64,000 nt of DNA. It comes from Roseovarius sp. ZX-A-9. GTDB taxonomy: Bacteria > Pseudomonadota > Alphaproteobacteria > Rhodobacterales > Rhodobacteraceae. Made by a program: the position numbers and the translations under genes. Where the stretch lies: positions 1 to 64,000 of the forward strand of contig NZ_JAPWHW010000006.1 of assembly GCF_028369135.1 (NCBI RefSeq). Reading direction: 5' to 3'. Under the pieces are notes generated by a model. The model saw only the letters and a list, made by a program, of their open reading frames with translations. It was not told the origin of the DNA and did no database searches. Of this stretch, positions 1 to 7,742 are shown in pieces (within the stretch, counting starts at the first letter, position 1; every line of letters begins with the position of its first letter).

Positions 1-200
1 TTGGGCTCGGGGCCGTCATCGGATGCAGCGCGGCATCAGTCACGCTCGGGCAGTTCAGCGGCGGTATAGACGGCCCAAACCTGCCGTTCATAGGAAATGT
101 GTCTAATGCCAGCTCCGCAGCCCTTGGTGGACATTCGCGCGGTGCGGAAAGCGGCTTTCGCCCAAAACCCGATTTGCGCATCAAAGCCGTAGCAAATCGA
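1..200. other. Left-edge stretch, no gene assigned
   Basis: This lies downstream of the DeoR regulator gene. One plus-strand frame stays open from the window edge to about base 308, but it runs antisense into the regulator's 3' end, has no recognisable motif and begins outside the window. I see no terminator, tRNA or convincing coding sequence here. Confidence 0.4.
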
Positions 201-974
201 TCATGCGGTGTTTCCGTTCAGCGTTGGGGCCAGCAACAGGTGACAGTGGTCAATTTGCTCGGAGATCTCCGTCGGTGCGCCATCGGTGACCAGAACATCG
301 ATTTCTGACCAGTCACAAACATGGATCAGACCGGATTTGCTGAATTTTCCGGAATCCATCATCAGGATCGTCTCATCCGCGCGTGCGATCATGGCGCGTT
401 TGAACTCGACCTCGAACAGGTCGAAATCCTGACAGCCACCGGACGCCCCCGCCACGACGGACATGAGAAAATAGCTCGGTGAGAAACTTGAGAGATAGCT
501 GATCGTGCCTGCGCCGGTCAGGGTCCGGTCGGCTTTGCGCAGCTCTCCTCCCGGCAAGATGATGCGATGCGGGCTGGCGCCGGAATTCAGGATTTGCGCG
601 ATTTCCAGCGAAATGGTCAGGATCGTCATCGGTTCGCGCCGGGCCAACTCCCTTGCGAGGAAGCAGGCGGTTGTCGAATTATCCAACAGCAACGTCGCCC
701 CTTCCCGGATGTGGCGGGCGGTGCGCGCCGCGATGGCGGCCTTGGCGGCGGAACTTTCCGACAAGCGCCGGTCAAAGGGCGCCTCGGCGCGCGGCATGGG
801 CAGGCGGACACCGCCGTGAAATTTCTCCACCAGCCCGTCTCGCGACAGGGCCTTCAGATCGCGCCGGATGGTCTCGTCCGAAACTTCGAATTCTTCCGCC
901 AAGAAAGAGATCGTCGCCTTTCCCTGCGCCGTGAGCCGCGCAAGAATCTGCTCCTTTCTGCGAGTGCGTGCCAT
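201..974 (-). CDS. DeoR/GlpR-family transcriptional regulator
   Basis: A 257-residue repressor of the usual DeoR length. Residues 1-57 form a winged helix-turn-helix, with the family recognition-helix pattern VSDETIRRDL near residue 31, followed by the DeoRC sugar-phosphate sensor domain (LLLDNSTTACFLA, LPGGELR, DSGKFSKSGL). It is the last gene of the Ugp-like operon, 23 bases behind the ATPase gene. Family members bind phosphorylated sugars or glycerol 3-phosphate, so local control of this importer by its imported phosphate compound is a reasonable inference. The exact ligand cannot be read from the sequence. Confidence 0.9.
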   Translation of the reverse strand: MARTRRKEQILARLTAQGKATISFLAEEFEVSDETIRRDLKALSRDGLVEKFHGGVRLPMPRAEAPFDRRLSESSAAKAAIAARTARHIREGATLLLDNSTTACFLARELARREPMTILTISLEIAQILNSGASPHRIILPGGELRKADRTLTGAGTISYLSSFSPSYFLMSVVAGASGGCQDFDLFEVEFKRAMIARADETILMMDSGKFSKSGLIHVCDWSEIDVLVTDGAPTEISEQIDHCHLLLAPTLNGNTA

Positions 975-997
975 GTCTTCTCCTTGTCCGGTCCGGG

Positions 998-2059
998 TCA
1001 GGCCCGCTTCACGATAGCCTGACCGCTGCCGGTATCGAAGAGCCGCAGTCGATCAAGGTCGAAATTCAGCCCGACCTCGTCCCCGGCAGAGGGGGCGCCC
1101 AAAACAGGGCTTTTGACAACCATCCGATCCGCGCCAAGGGCGACCTCGACCAAGGCTTCGGCGCCGATCAGTTCGGTGCGCTCGACCCGTGCGCGGGCCA
1201 TGCCATCGCTCGCAAGGGTTACCTCTTCGGGGCGCAGGCCGATCAGCACATCCGGCGGGAGGTTGGGGCCCAGAGCCAATTCACCCATGAAGCTGGCATG
1301 TCCAACCTTGCCGTTCGCGGCCTTGCACGGGATCAGCGCCATTTCCGGGCTGCCGATGAAGGTGGCGACAAAGGTATTGGCGGGCTTCATGTAGATGTCC
1401 ATCGGGGCGCCGACCTGTTGCAGTTTTCCGTTTGACATCATCGCCACGCGGGTGCCCAGCGTCATTGCCTCGATTTGGTCATGGGTCACGTAGATCACCG
1501 TCAGCCCCAGTTCCTGATGAAGCCGCTTCAACTCGGCGCGCATCCGGTTGCGCAGCTTTGCATCCAGGTTTGACAGCGGTTCGTCGAACAGAAAGACCTT
1601 GGGTTGACGCACCAATGCACGCCCGATGGCGACGCGCTGGCGCTCACCGCCCGACAATTCCTTTGGCCGGCGATCCAGCAGGTCGCCAATGCGCAGGATC
1701 TCGGCCGCATCGCGAATGCGGGTGTCGATCTCGGCCTTTGATAACCGGGTGGTCTTCATTAGGCCGAACGCCATGTTCCGATAGGCGGTCATATGCGGGT
1801 AGAGGGCATAGCTTTGGAACACCATCGCGATGTCGCGCTTTTGGGGTTGGGCGTCGGTGATATCTTGCCCGTCGATCAGAAGCTGGCCGCCGGTGATCTC
1901 CTCCAGCCCCGCGATCATGCGCAGCGTGGTGGATTTGCCGCAGCCCGAGGGGCCGACCATGACCATGAATTCGCGGTCCTCGATGGTCAGGTTGATGTCA
2001 TGCACGGTTTTGCGCTCGCCATAGGATTTGCAAATATTTTTCAGTTGAACGGTCGCCAT
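998..2059 (-). CDS. ugpC: ABC transporter ATP-binding protein, UgpC/MalK-type
   Basis: A 353-residue ATPase of the CUT1 importer class. It has a Walker A motif GPSGCGKST (about residue 36), signature LSGGERQR (about 134), Walker B VFLFDEP (about 155) and H-loop THD, then a C-terminal TOBE/OB region typical of MalK and UgpC. It powers uptake through the two permeases just upstream, with 22 bases between the genes. UgpC-like ATPases serve sugar, polyol and glycerol-phosphate importers interchangeably, so the symbol is a family-level assignment; the substrate is inferred from the binding protein. Confidence 0.85.
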   Translation of the reverse strand: MATVQLKNICKSYGERKTVHDINLTIEDREFMVMVGPSGCGKSTTLRMIAGLEEITGGQLLIDGQDITDAQPQKRDIAMVFQSYALYPHMTAYRNMAFGLMKTTRLSKAEIDTRIRDAAEILRIGDLLDRRPKELSGGERQRVAIGRALVRQPKVFLFDEPLSNLDAKLRNRMRAELKRLHQELGLTVIYVTHDQIEAMTLGTRVAMMSNGKLQQVGAPMDIYMKPANTFVATFIGSPEMALIPCKAANGKVGHASFMGELALGPNLPPDVLIGLRPEEVTLASDGMARARVERTELIGAEALVEVALGADRMVVKSPVLGAPSAGDEVGLNFDLDRLRLFDTGSGQAIVKRA

Positions 2060-2081
2060 TTTGGGTCTCCGGTATCGGGCA

Positions 2082-2954
2082 TCACTTGACGCCGGTATGC
2101 ATGAAGCTGTCGATAAAGCGGCGCTGGAAGATCACGAAGAGCAGCAGCAGCGGCGAAACGACGATGGTTGTGCCCGCCATCAAACGCGGCCAGTCGGCCC
2201 CGCTGTCGGCCTTGGCCAAAAGCCCCAGTCCGATGGGGAGGGTGCGGATGCTTTCGGAATTCGTCACCAGAAGCGGCCACATGTAATCGTTCCAGTGGGT
2301 CACGACCGAGATGATGCCAAAGGCGATCAGCGTCGGTTTCACCAGCGGAAGGAAAACGTGCCACAGGATTTCCAGATGGTTGCAGCCATCCAGCCGGGCG
2401 GCGTCCGAAAGCTCGGACGGCACTTGGCGAAAGCTCTGTCTCAGCATGAAGGTGCCATAGCCCGAGGCGATGAAGGGCACGATCATGGCCGGGATCGTGT
2501 TCACCAGCCCCATCTCCCGCAGGGTGACGAAGTTGGTCAGAAAGATCGCATAGATTGGGAACATCACCTGCAGCAGGAACAGCGTGAACAGCAGGTTTTT
2601 CCCCGGAAACGTCAGCCGTGCAAAGGCATAGGCGGCCAAGGTGATCGTGATCATCTGGCCGGTCAGGATCGAACCCGTGACGATCACGGAGTTGATCAGA
2701 TAGGTTCCGAACGGCGCAACCGACAGTGTGCTGGGATAGTTCGAGAAATTCAGGCTTTGCGGCCAGAACCCTGCCTCCTGATCGAATACCTCGACATTGG
2801 TCTTGAGCGAGGTCACGAGAATCCAGACCAAGGGGCTGAGCCAGAGCAGCGCCAGCGGTGCCATGATCAGATGCAGCCAATTCGCCTGCAGATGCCGCTG
2901 CCAGTGGCCGCGTCTGCGCGGTGTTGAAAGCTTTGCTTGGGTCACGTCGCTCAT
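2082..2954 (-). CDS. ugpE: ABC transporter permease, UgpE/MalG-type
   Basis: A 290-residue inner-membrane permease with about six hydrophobic helices and the binding-protein-dependent EAA loop, seen as SELSDAARLDGCNHLEILW (about residues 183-201), which contacts the ATPase. The length and N-terminal layout (a helix, a periplasmic stretch, then the BPD domain) fit the MalG/UgpE branch of CUT1 importers. Its start overlaps the stop of the upstream permease by one base, so the two halves of the channel are translationally coupled. Confidence 0.88.
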   Translation of the reverse strand: MSDVTQAKLSTPRRRGHWQRHLQANWLHLIMAPLALLWLSPLVWILVTSLKTNVEVFDQEAGFWPQSLNFSNYPSTLSVAPFGTYLINSVIVTGSILTGQMITITLAAYAFARLTFPGKNLLFTLFLLQVMFPIYAIFLTNFVTLREMGLVNTIPAMIVPFIASGYGTFMLRQSFRQVPSELSDAARLDGCNHLEILWHVFLPLVKPTLIAFGIISVVTHWNDYMWPLLVTNSESIRTLPIGLGLLAKADSGADWPRLMAGTTIVVSPLLLLFVIFQRRFIDSFMHTGVK

Positions 2955-3856
2955 CAGCGTTCTCCGAGATAGTGAACCTTGCGGCCCAACGTCACCGCGA
3001 CGAGGCCGATCAGGCTCAGAACAAAGACCAGCAGCGCATTGGCCAGCGCCGAAGCATAGCCGATGTCCTGATACTGAAAGCCGTTCTGGTAAATATAATA
3101 GGTCAGCACGTTCGTGCTGTCGGCAGGGCCGCCCTGCGTCATCACATAGACGTAGTCAAAGATCTGGTAGCTGTGCAGCGTGCCGATGATGATGACAAAA
3201 TAGAGCGTGGGCGAGATCAGCGGGATGGTGATGTGCAGCAACCGATGCCAGCCGCTGACGCCATCAAGGCGCGCCGCCTCGTACAGATCCGAAGGTACCA
3301 GTTTCAGCGCCGCCAGCAGGATCAGCATGAAATAGCCCGAGTATTTCCAGATGCTCATGATCACGATGGCGGGTAGGGCCCATTTGCTGTCGTAAAGCCA
3401 ATCCAGCCGCGGCAGACCCAAGCTTGTCAGCGCCTCATTGATCGGCCCGTAGCCCGGGGCATAGAGGAACACCCAGAGCATGCCCGCAGCAACCGAGGGG
3501 ATCATGACCGGGTAGAAAAATGCCGAGCGATAGATCGCCATGCCGCGCAGCTTGCTGTCCAGTGCGAGGGCCAGCAACAAGGCGGCGGCAATCGAAAGCG
3601 GGATCGTCGTCAACGTATAGAAGGCGGTATTGCCGAGCACCTTCCAGAACAGCCGATCATCAAGCAGCCGCAGGTAGTTTTCGGCCCCGAGCCAATAGAT
3701 GTCGGGATCGCCCAGAAGTACATCATGCAGGCTGAACCAGATCGAGCGAAGGATCGGCCAATAGGTGAAGGCGGCAAGAAAGACGAGCGATGGAAGCAGC
3801 AGCGCATAGGCCAGCAGCATTTCGTTTCGGCGTGCGCGGACGAAAGCATGGGACAT
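2954..3856 (-). CDS. ugpA: ABC transporter permease, UgpA/MalF-type
   Basis: A 300-residue permease with six predicted membrane helices and the EAA loop DLYEAARLDGVSGWHRL near residues 205-222. The N-terminal helix (LAYALLLPSLVFLAAFTYWP) and overall size match the UgpA branch. It is the partner of the UgpE-like permease and follows the binding-protein gene by 67 bases that contain a strong hairpin, so it is probably expressed at a lower level than the binding protein. Confidence 0.88.
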   Translation of the reverse strand: MSHAFVRARRNEMLLAYALLLPSLVFLAAFTYWPILRSIWFSLHDVLLGDPDIYWLGAENYLRLLDDRLFWKVLGNTAFYTLTTIPLSIAAALLLALALDSKLRGMAIYRSAFFYPVMIPSVAAGMLWVFLYAPGYGPINEALTSLGLPRLDWLYDSKWALPAIVIMSIWKYSGYFMLILLAALKLVPSDLYEAARLDGVSGWHRLLHITIPLISPTLYFVIIIGTLHSYQIFDYVYVMTQGGPADSTNVLTYYIYQNGFQYQDIGYASALANALLVFVLSLIGLVAVTLGRKVHYLGER

Positions 3857-3882
3857 GAGGGGATCCTCGTGAAAACGGAAAA

Positions 3883-3906
3883 GGACGCGGGCAAAAACCC
3901 GCGTCC
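3883..3906 (-). terminator. Intercistronic hairpin (attenuator) between binding protein and permease genes
   Basis: A perfect 9-bp stem, GGACGCGGG paired with CCCGCGTCC around a 6-base loop, lies 18 bases after the binding-protein stop codon. On the minus-strand transcript it is followed by TTTTCCGTTTTC. Such a structure would stop part of transcription or protect the upstream mRNA, giving excess binding protein over membrane components. Confidence 0.7.
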
Positions 3907-3923
3907 CTCAAGAGATGGTGTGT

Positions 3924-5228
3924 TCAGCCCTTCTGGCGGCGCAGAACGCGGGTGATCTCGCGGTTCACCTCGGCCGTGGCATCGGTGAGCGCGGCTGCGG
4001 GGGCGATTTCGCCTGCCAACGTCCGGTCAATCGCGCTTTTCAGCGAGTCGCGGGCGCGAGAATAAGCCGGAACCTGAAGGAAGGCACCGGAATATTGCGC
4101 CTGTTTCATCGCAACCTCGGCCTGTGGAACCTCGGTGAGATACTGCTGCATCTCGGGCTGTTCCCACGAGGATTTGCGAACGGCGAGATAGCCGGTTGCC
4201 CGGCTCCATGCGGCTTGGTTCTCGGTGTTGGTCATCCAACGCGCAAAGGTCCAGGCGGCCTCTTTCTTGGCATCCGACTGTTTCTTGGCGATCATGATGG
4301 GGCCACCGCCTTGGGACGCGCCCCATTGCTTTTTCTTCGGCATGAAGGCAACGCCGACTTCAAAGGGCGACGATTTGCGCAGGTTGGTCAGCGAGCCGGT
4401 CGAGTGGTACAGCATCGCGGTCGACCCTGCCATGAAGTCATTGGCAGACCCTTGCCAAGTCGAGGCCGGCGCCATGCAGCCCGCATCCACCATGGTTTTC
4501 CAGAAGCTCAGCGCCTCGATCGCTTCGGGGCGATCCCACAGCACCTTGTCCTTTTCCCACGGCACCAGACCGTTTTGGCGGCAATAGCCCTCGAACATCC
4601 AGTCATGCCAGCCGCCGCCGATGGTCAGCCCCCAGCGTTTCAACTCGTCGCCATCCCGGATGGTCAGCGCCTTGGCGGTTTCAACAAGTTCGTCCCAGGT
4701 TTCCGGCGCCTTGGCGATGCCGAGGTCCGAAAAGGCGTCCTTGTTATAGTACAGCACCGGGGTCGAGGGCTGGTAGGACAACCCGTAAAGGCGATCATCA
4801 GAGATGGCGGTGCTCAGGAAGCCACCGATGAAATCATCATAGATGTCGTCGGATTTGGCCTGTTCTGTGATGTCCTCAAGCGCGTCGAGCCCCAGAAAGG
4901 TCTGCAGCGAAGAGTTGATCGGAAGCCATAGGGCAGGCGGTTCGCCGACACCGAGCGAGGTGATCACCTTTTGCTCGGTATTGTCGTAGGAGCCGGCGTA
5001 GATCGCCTCGACTTCGATCCCGTCATGGGTCGCGTTGAAGTCGGCGATCATGCCCGAAACGATGGCGTTGATGTCGCCAGACACCCCGACCGGATACATG
5101 AATTGAAGCTTTACCGTTTCATTGGCGCGTGCCGGGGTCAGAATGCCCGGCATCATGCTCACGAAGGGGGCGGTCAGACCAGAGGCCAACAGCCGCCGCC
5201 GCGTTAGATTGGATTTTGTGGATTTCAT
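3924..5228 (-). CDS. ugpB: ABC transporter substrate-binding protein, UgpB-like, Tat-exported
   Basis: A 434-residue family-1 extracellular solute-binding protein. The N-terminus carries a twin-arginine signal (LTRRRLLASG, residues 8-17), a hydrophobic stretch and an A-R-A-N cleavage region near residue 35, so it should be exported folded to the periplasm. The mature start (KLQFMYPVGVSGDINAIV) resembles UgpB-like proteins of alphaproteobacteria that bind glycerol 3-phosphate or glycerophosphodiesters. It is the first gene of the operon, with GGGAGA ahead of the ATG. Substrate is inferred from similarity and from the divergent phosphodiesterase; other polyols or sugars remain possible. Confidence 0.82.
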   Translation of the reverse strand: MKSTKSNLTRRRLLASGLTAPFVSMMPGILTPARANETVKLQFMYPVGVSGDINAIVSGMIADFNATHDGIEVEAIYAGSYDNTEQKVITSLGVGEPPALWLPINSSLQTFLGLDALEDITEQAKSDDIYDDFIGGFLSTAISDDRLYGLSYQPSTPVLYYNKDAFSDLGIAKAPETWDELVETAKALTIRDGDELKRWGLTIGGGWHDWMFEGYCRQNGLVPWEKDKVLWDRPEAIEALSFWKTMVDAGCMAPASTWQGSANDFMAGSTAMLYHSTGSLTNLRKSSPFEVGVAFMPKKKQWGASQGGGPIMIAKKQSDAKKEAAWTFARWMTNTENQAAWSRATGYLAVRKSSWEQPEMQQYLTEVPQAEVAMKQAQYSGAFLQVPAYSRARDSLKSAIDRTLAGEIAPAAALTDATAEVNREITRVLRRQKG

Positions 5229-5566
5229 ATTCTTGCATCTCCCAAATGTGTAGGTTCGCTATGACGTTCCGTATGTTTGGATCCGCAATCCTGCGGCGGC
5301 GCCCAAACCACATTTTTCCTTCTATTGGCGGGGAATGACAAAATTATGAAGGTTTTTGACCATTTGCGTCGTCGGTGCATCGTCAGCGTACCGTTTGGAA
5401 AACCAAAATTAGTCTTGATACTTCTGTGGTTCTTTGGGCTTTAAAGCCACAAAAATTGGCATGCGAAGTGAGTTTTCAACAAAAAGTTAACAAATCTCGC
5501 GCCGGGTTTGCGCTACTCTGGACCGGACGCGAGGCGACTCCTCGTACATCACCGAGAGGCTCACAG
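5229..5566. promoter_or_regulatory. Divergent control region between importer operon and phosphoesterase
   Basis: This 338-base gap is more AT-rich than its flanks and should hold the promoters of both divergent units. A perfect 12-bp palindrome GGCTTTAAAGCC sits at 5437-5448, with TTTG/CAAA flanks extending it except for one extra base. It is a plausible operator for the DeoR protein encoded at the end of the operon. No small gene or RNA was recognised. Confidence 0.5.
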
Positions 5567-6358
5567 ATGTTGATTGCACAAATCAGTGATTCCCACGTTC
5601 TGTCTGGCGGTCGCAAGCTCGCCGGGCGGTTTGACACTGGCGCGGCCTTCGATCGTCTTGTTGCAAGTCTTGCCCGCCAGCCGGTGCGCCCTGATCTGAT
5701 CCTGTTTTCCGGCGATCTGGGCGAGGATGCGACAGCGCAGGAATATGATCATGTGGGGGAGGGGCTGCGTCGCCTTGGCATTCCCGTACTGGCCGTGCCG
5801 GGCAATCACGACGCGCGCGCCCCGATGTTCGCGTCCTTGCCGGACATGCTGCACAAAACCGAGAGCGGGCATCTGTGCCTTTGCGATACGCGGTTCGATC
5901 TTGCCGTGATCGGTCTTGATACCTTGGTCGAGGGTGCTCCACATGGAGAGCTGTGCGCCGACCGATTGTCATGGCTGGAGGTGGCGCTGCGCCATTGCGA
6001 GGGCCAGGATGTGCTGATCTTCATGCATCACCCGCCCCTGACCACTGGCTTGCAGGACATGGATTCGATGGGCCTGCTTGTGGGACGAGAGAAGTTCGCC
6101 GACCTCGTCGCGCGTCACGGCAGGGTTCAGGGGATCCTCTGCGGGCATATGCACCGGGCCATTCAGGGAGTGTACGGCGGCGCTCCGGTGCGCGTGGCCC
6201 CGTCTGCCTCACATCAGATTGCGTTCGACCTGCGCGCTGACGTGCCGTTCGCCTTCTCCGATGAGCCTGCGCAATACATGATGCACATCGCGCGCCCTGG
6301 AGTGCCCCTTGTCAGCCATGTCGTCTCGGTCGAAGCATTGAGGCAGGACATGGATTGA
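5567..6358 (+). CDS. Metallophosphoesterase (CpdA/GpdQ-like phosphodiesterase)
   Basis: A 263-residue calcineurin-like dinuclear metal phosphoesterase. All five metal-binding blocks are present: QISDSH (residues 4-9), FSGDLGED (about 46), PGNHDAR (about 78), FMHHPP (about 155) and CGHMH (about 190). This order and length fit class III cyclic nucleotide phosphodiesterases and the glycerophosphodiesterase GpdQ. The ATG at 5567 is chosen because the family domain starts at residue 2; a longer reading frame upstream has no domain content. Divergent placement next to a Ugp-like importer favours hydrolysis of an imported phosphodiester, but a cAMP phosphodiesterase role cannot be excluded. Confidence 0.85.
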   Translation: MLIAQISDSHVLSGGRKLAGRFDTGAAFDRLVASLARQPVRPDLILFSGDLGEDATAQEYDHVGEGLRRLGIPVLAVPGNHDARAPMFASLPDMLHKTESGHLCLCDTRFDLAVIGLDTLVEGAPHGELCADRLSWLEVALRHCEGQDVLIFMHHPPLTTGLQDMDSMGLLVGREKFADLVARHGRVQGILCGHMHRAIQGVYGGAPVRVAPSASHQIAFDLRADVPFAFSDEPAQYMMHIARPGVPLVSHVVSVEALRQDMD

Positions 6359-6790
6359 AAATGCTGCATTGCAGCAAAAATCAACGCAACAAGCGGCGAC
6401 TGTGGGCCGGTCGCGTCCCTTCTACCATGCTCAACGACCCGAACCTTGCAAAGTCCGCTCCCTACGCATCGCTGACGTTCGTGTTGGCCGCAGCGAATGA
6501 CCGAAAGCCGCCCTTGGTGCTGTTCGTTGCGTTACGGCATGTCGATTGAGCTGTGTCTAGCAGTTGTCAGAACGTGTTTCGATTTCAGGTCAAACAGACC
6601 GAACGAGACCGGCGTCGAAGTGAATTGCCGACCTCCGGAAAACCTGTTTATGATCAACAAATTACACGCTCAACACCAAATCAGCGCAGTCATCAGGTCC
6701 AGAGAATACCAGGCCGTAGAGAACGCCTTGGGCCCTCTTCGCACCGGGGCCAGTGCTCAGCCCCTCCCGCATAACCTTTGAATATAACGG
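6359..6790. other. Gene-poor stretch between phosphoesterase and tRNA-Ser
   Basis: About 430 bases hold only short frames without recognisable domains or good ribosome sites. It is the joint downstream region of the plus-strand phosphoesterase and the minus-strand tRNA. Nothing else is recognised here. Confidence 0.4.
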
Positions 6791-6812
6791 AAAAATCCGG
6801 CCGCAGCCGGAT
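6791..6812 (-). terminator. Rho-independent terminator of tRNA-Ser
   Basis: On the minus strand the stem ATCCGGC / GCCGGAT with a 4-base loop is followed by TTTT. It lies 26 bases past the tRNA 3' end, a standard terminator position. Confidence 0.8.
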
Positions 6813-6838
6813 CGGGAGAACAGTTTCTCAAGGGTAAG

Positions 6839-6928
6839 TGGCGGAGCGACAGGGATTCGAACCCTGGAGACGGTCTCCCGCCTACACACTTTCCAGGCGT
6901 GCGCCTTCGACCACTCGGCCACCGCTCC
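6839..6928 (-). tRNA. tRNA-Ser (anticodon GGA)
   Basis: The minus strand reads GGAGCGGTGGCCGAGTGG at the 5' end, an anticodon loop CTGGAAA giving GGA, a long class-II variable arm, the T-loop GGTTCGAATCC and an encoded CCA end. The acceptor stem pairs throughout with one G-U at the seventh pair. The anticodon decodes UCC and UCU serine codons. A terminator follows at 6791-6812. Confidence 0.97.
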
Positions 6929-7022
6929 GTTGCAGGGCTTCTATCGCCGTTCGGCAACCCGCCGCAAGAGGGATGAGGGAAAATATCGACACATCGCACG
7001 GCGCTGTGGCCACCACACTCTA

Positions 7023-7742
7023 TCAATCGTCGAAATGGACATAGACGCGGCGGTTCTGCCGCCCCTTCTTTTCTATCTTGCCCAGCCGCAGCCGGCCGAT
7101 CTCAGCGGTACGTGCGACATGCGTACCGCCGCAGGGTTGCAGATCGACCTGGTCGCGCCCCTGCCCGATGCGCACCAGGCGTACCTGCCCCGCCCCGGTG
7201 GGCGGGGCCACGGACATCGTCTTGACCAAGCCGGGATTTGCGGCCAGTTCGGCATCCGTGATCCACTCTTCGGCCACGGGCAGATCACTGTCCACCAGCT
7301 GATTGAGAAGTGCCTCCAGCGTCTGCTTGTCCTGCGGTGCCTCGGGCATGTCAAAATCGAGACGACTGCGCACTTCGCCCACTGCCCCGCCGGAGACCGG
7401 CAGCGGGATTACAACGGACAGCAGGTGCAGCGCAGTATGCATACGCATCAACCGGTGCCGCCGCTCCCAGTCGAGAACCTGCCGCACCGATGTACCGACC
7501 GGCGGCAATGGCTGCGGCTCGGCCGGGACCAGTGCGATATTGCCCTGCTCGGCCTTGACACTGGTCGCCACGCTCATTGCGCCGCCCGGCCATGTGAGGC
7601 GTCCGGAGTCACCCGGCTGGCCGCCACCCGTGGGGTAAAAGATCGTCCGGTCAAGCACCAGCCCGCCCTCGGGTGTGTGCCCGATTACGGTCCCTGTCTC
7701 CTCGGTCGCATAGGCATCGCGCAGGTAGAGCGGCTCGGTCAT
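7023..7742 (-). CDS. Alanyl-tRNA editing protein, AlaX type
   Basis: A 239-residue free-standing trans-editing protein homologous to the editing domain of alanyl-tRNA synthetase. The N-terminal part has the FYPTGGGQPGD motif, followed by the SAD metal-binding elements RMHTALHLL (HxxxH) and CGGTHVAR (CxxxH). AlaX proteins hydrolyse serine, and sometimes glycine, wrongly attached to tRNA-Ala. The start codon overlaps the stop of the upstream mechanosensitive channel gene in ATGA, so translation is coupled. It ends the long minus-strand cluster, 94 bases from tRNA-Ser. Confidence 0.88.
   Translation of the reverse strand: MTEPLYLRDAYATEETGTVIGHTPEGGLVLDRTIFYPTGGGQPGDSGRLTWPGGAMSVATSVKAEQGNIALVPAEPQPLPPVGTSVRQVLDWERRHRLMRMHTALHLLSVVIPLPVSGGAVGEVRSRLDFDMPEAPQDKQTLEALLNQLVDSDLPVAEEWITDAELAANPGLVKTMSVAPPTGAGQVRLVRIGQGRDQVDLQPCGGTHVARTAEIGRLRLGKIEKKGRQNRRVYVHFDD

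Noticed and set aside
6662-7026. Short minus-strand frames over the tRNA-Ser locus
   Set aside because: They are translations of the tRNA gene and its flanks, a common false call.
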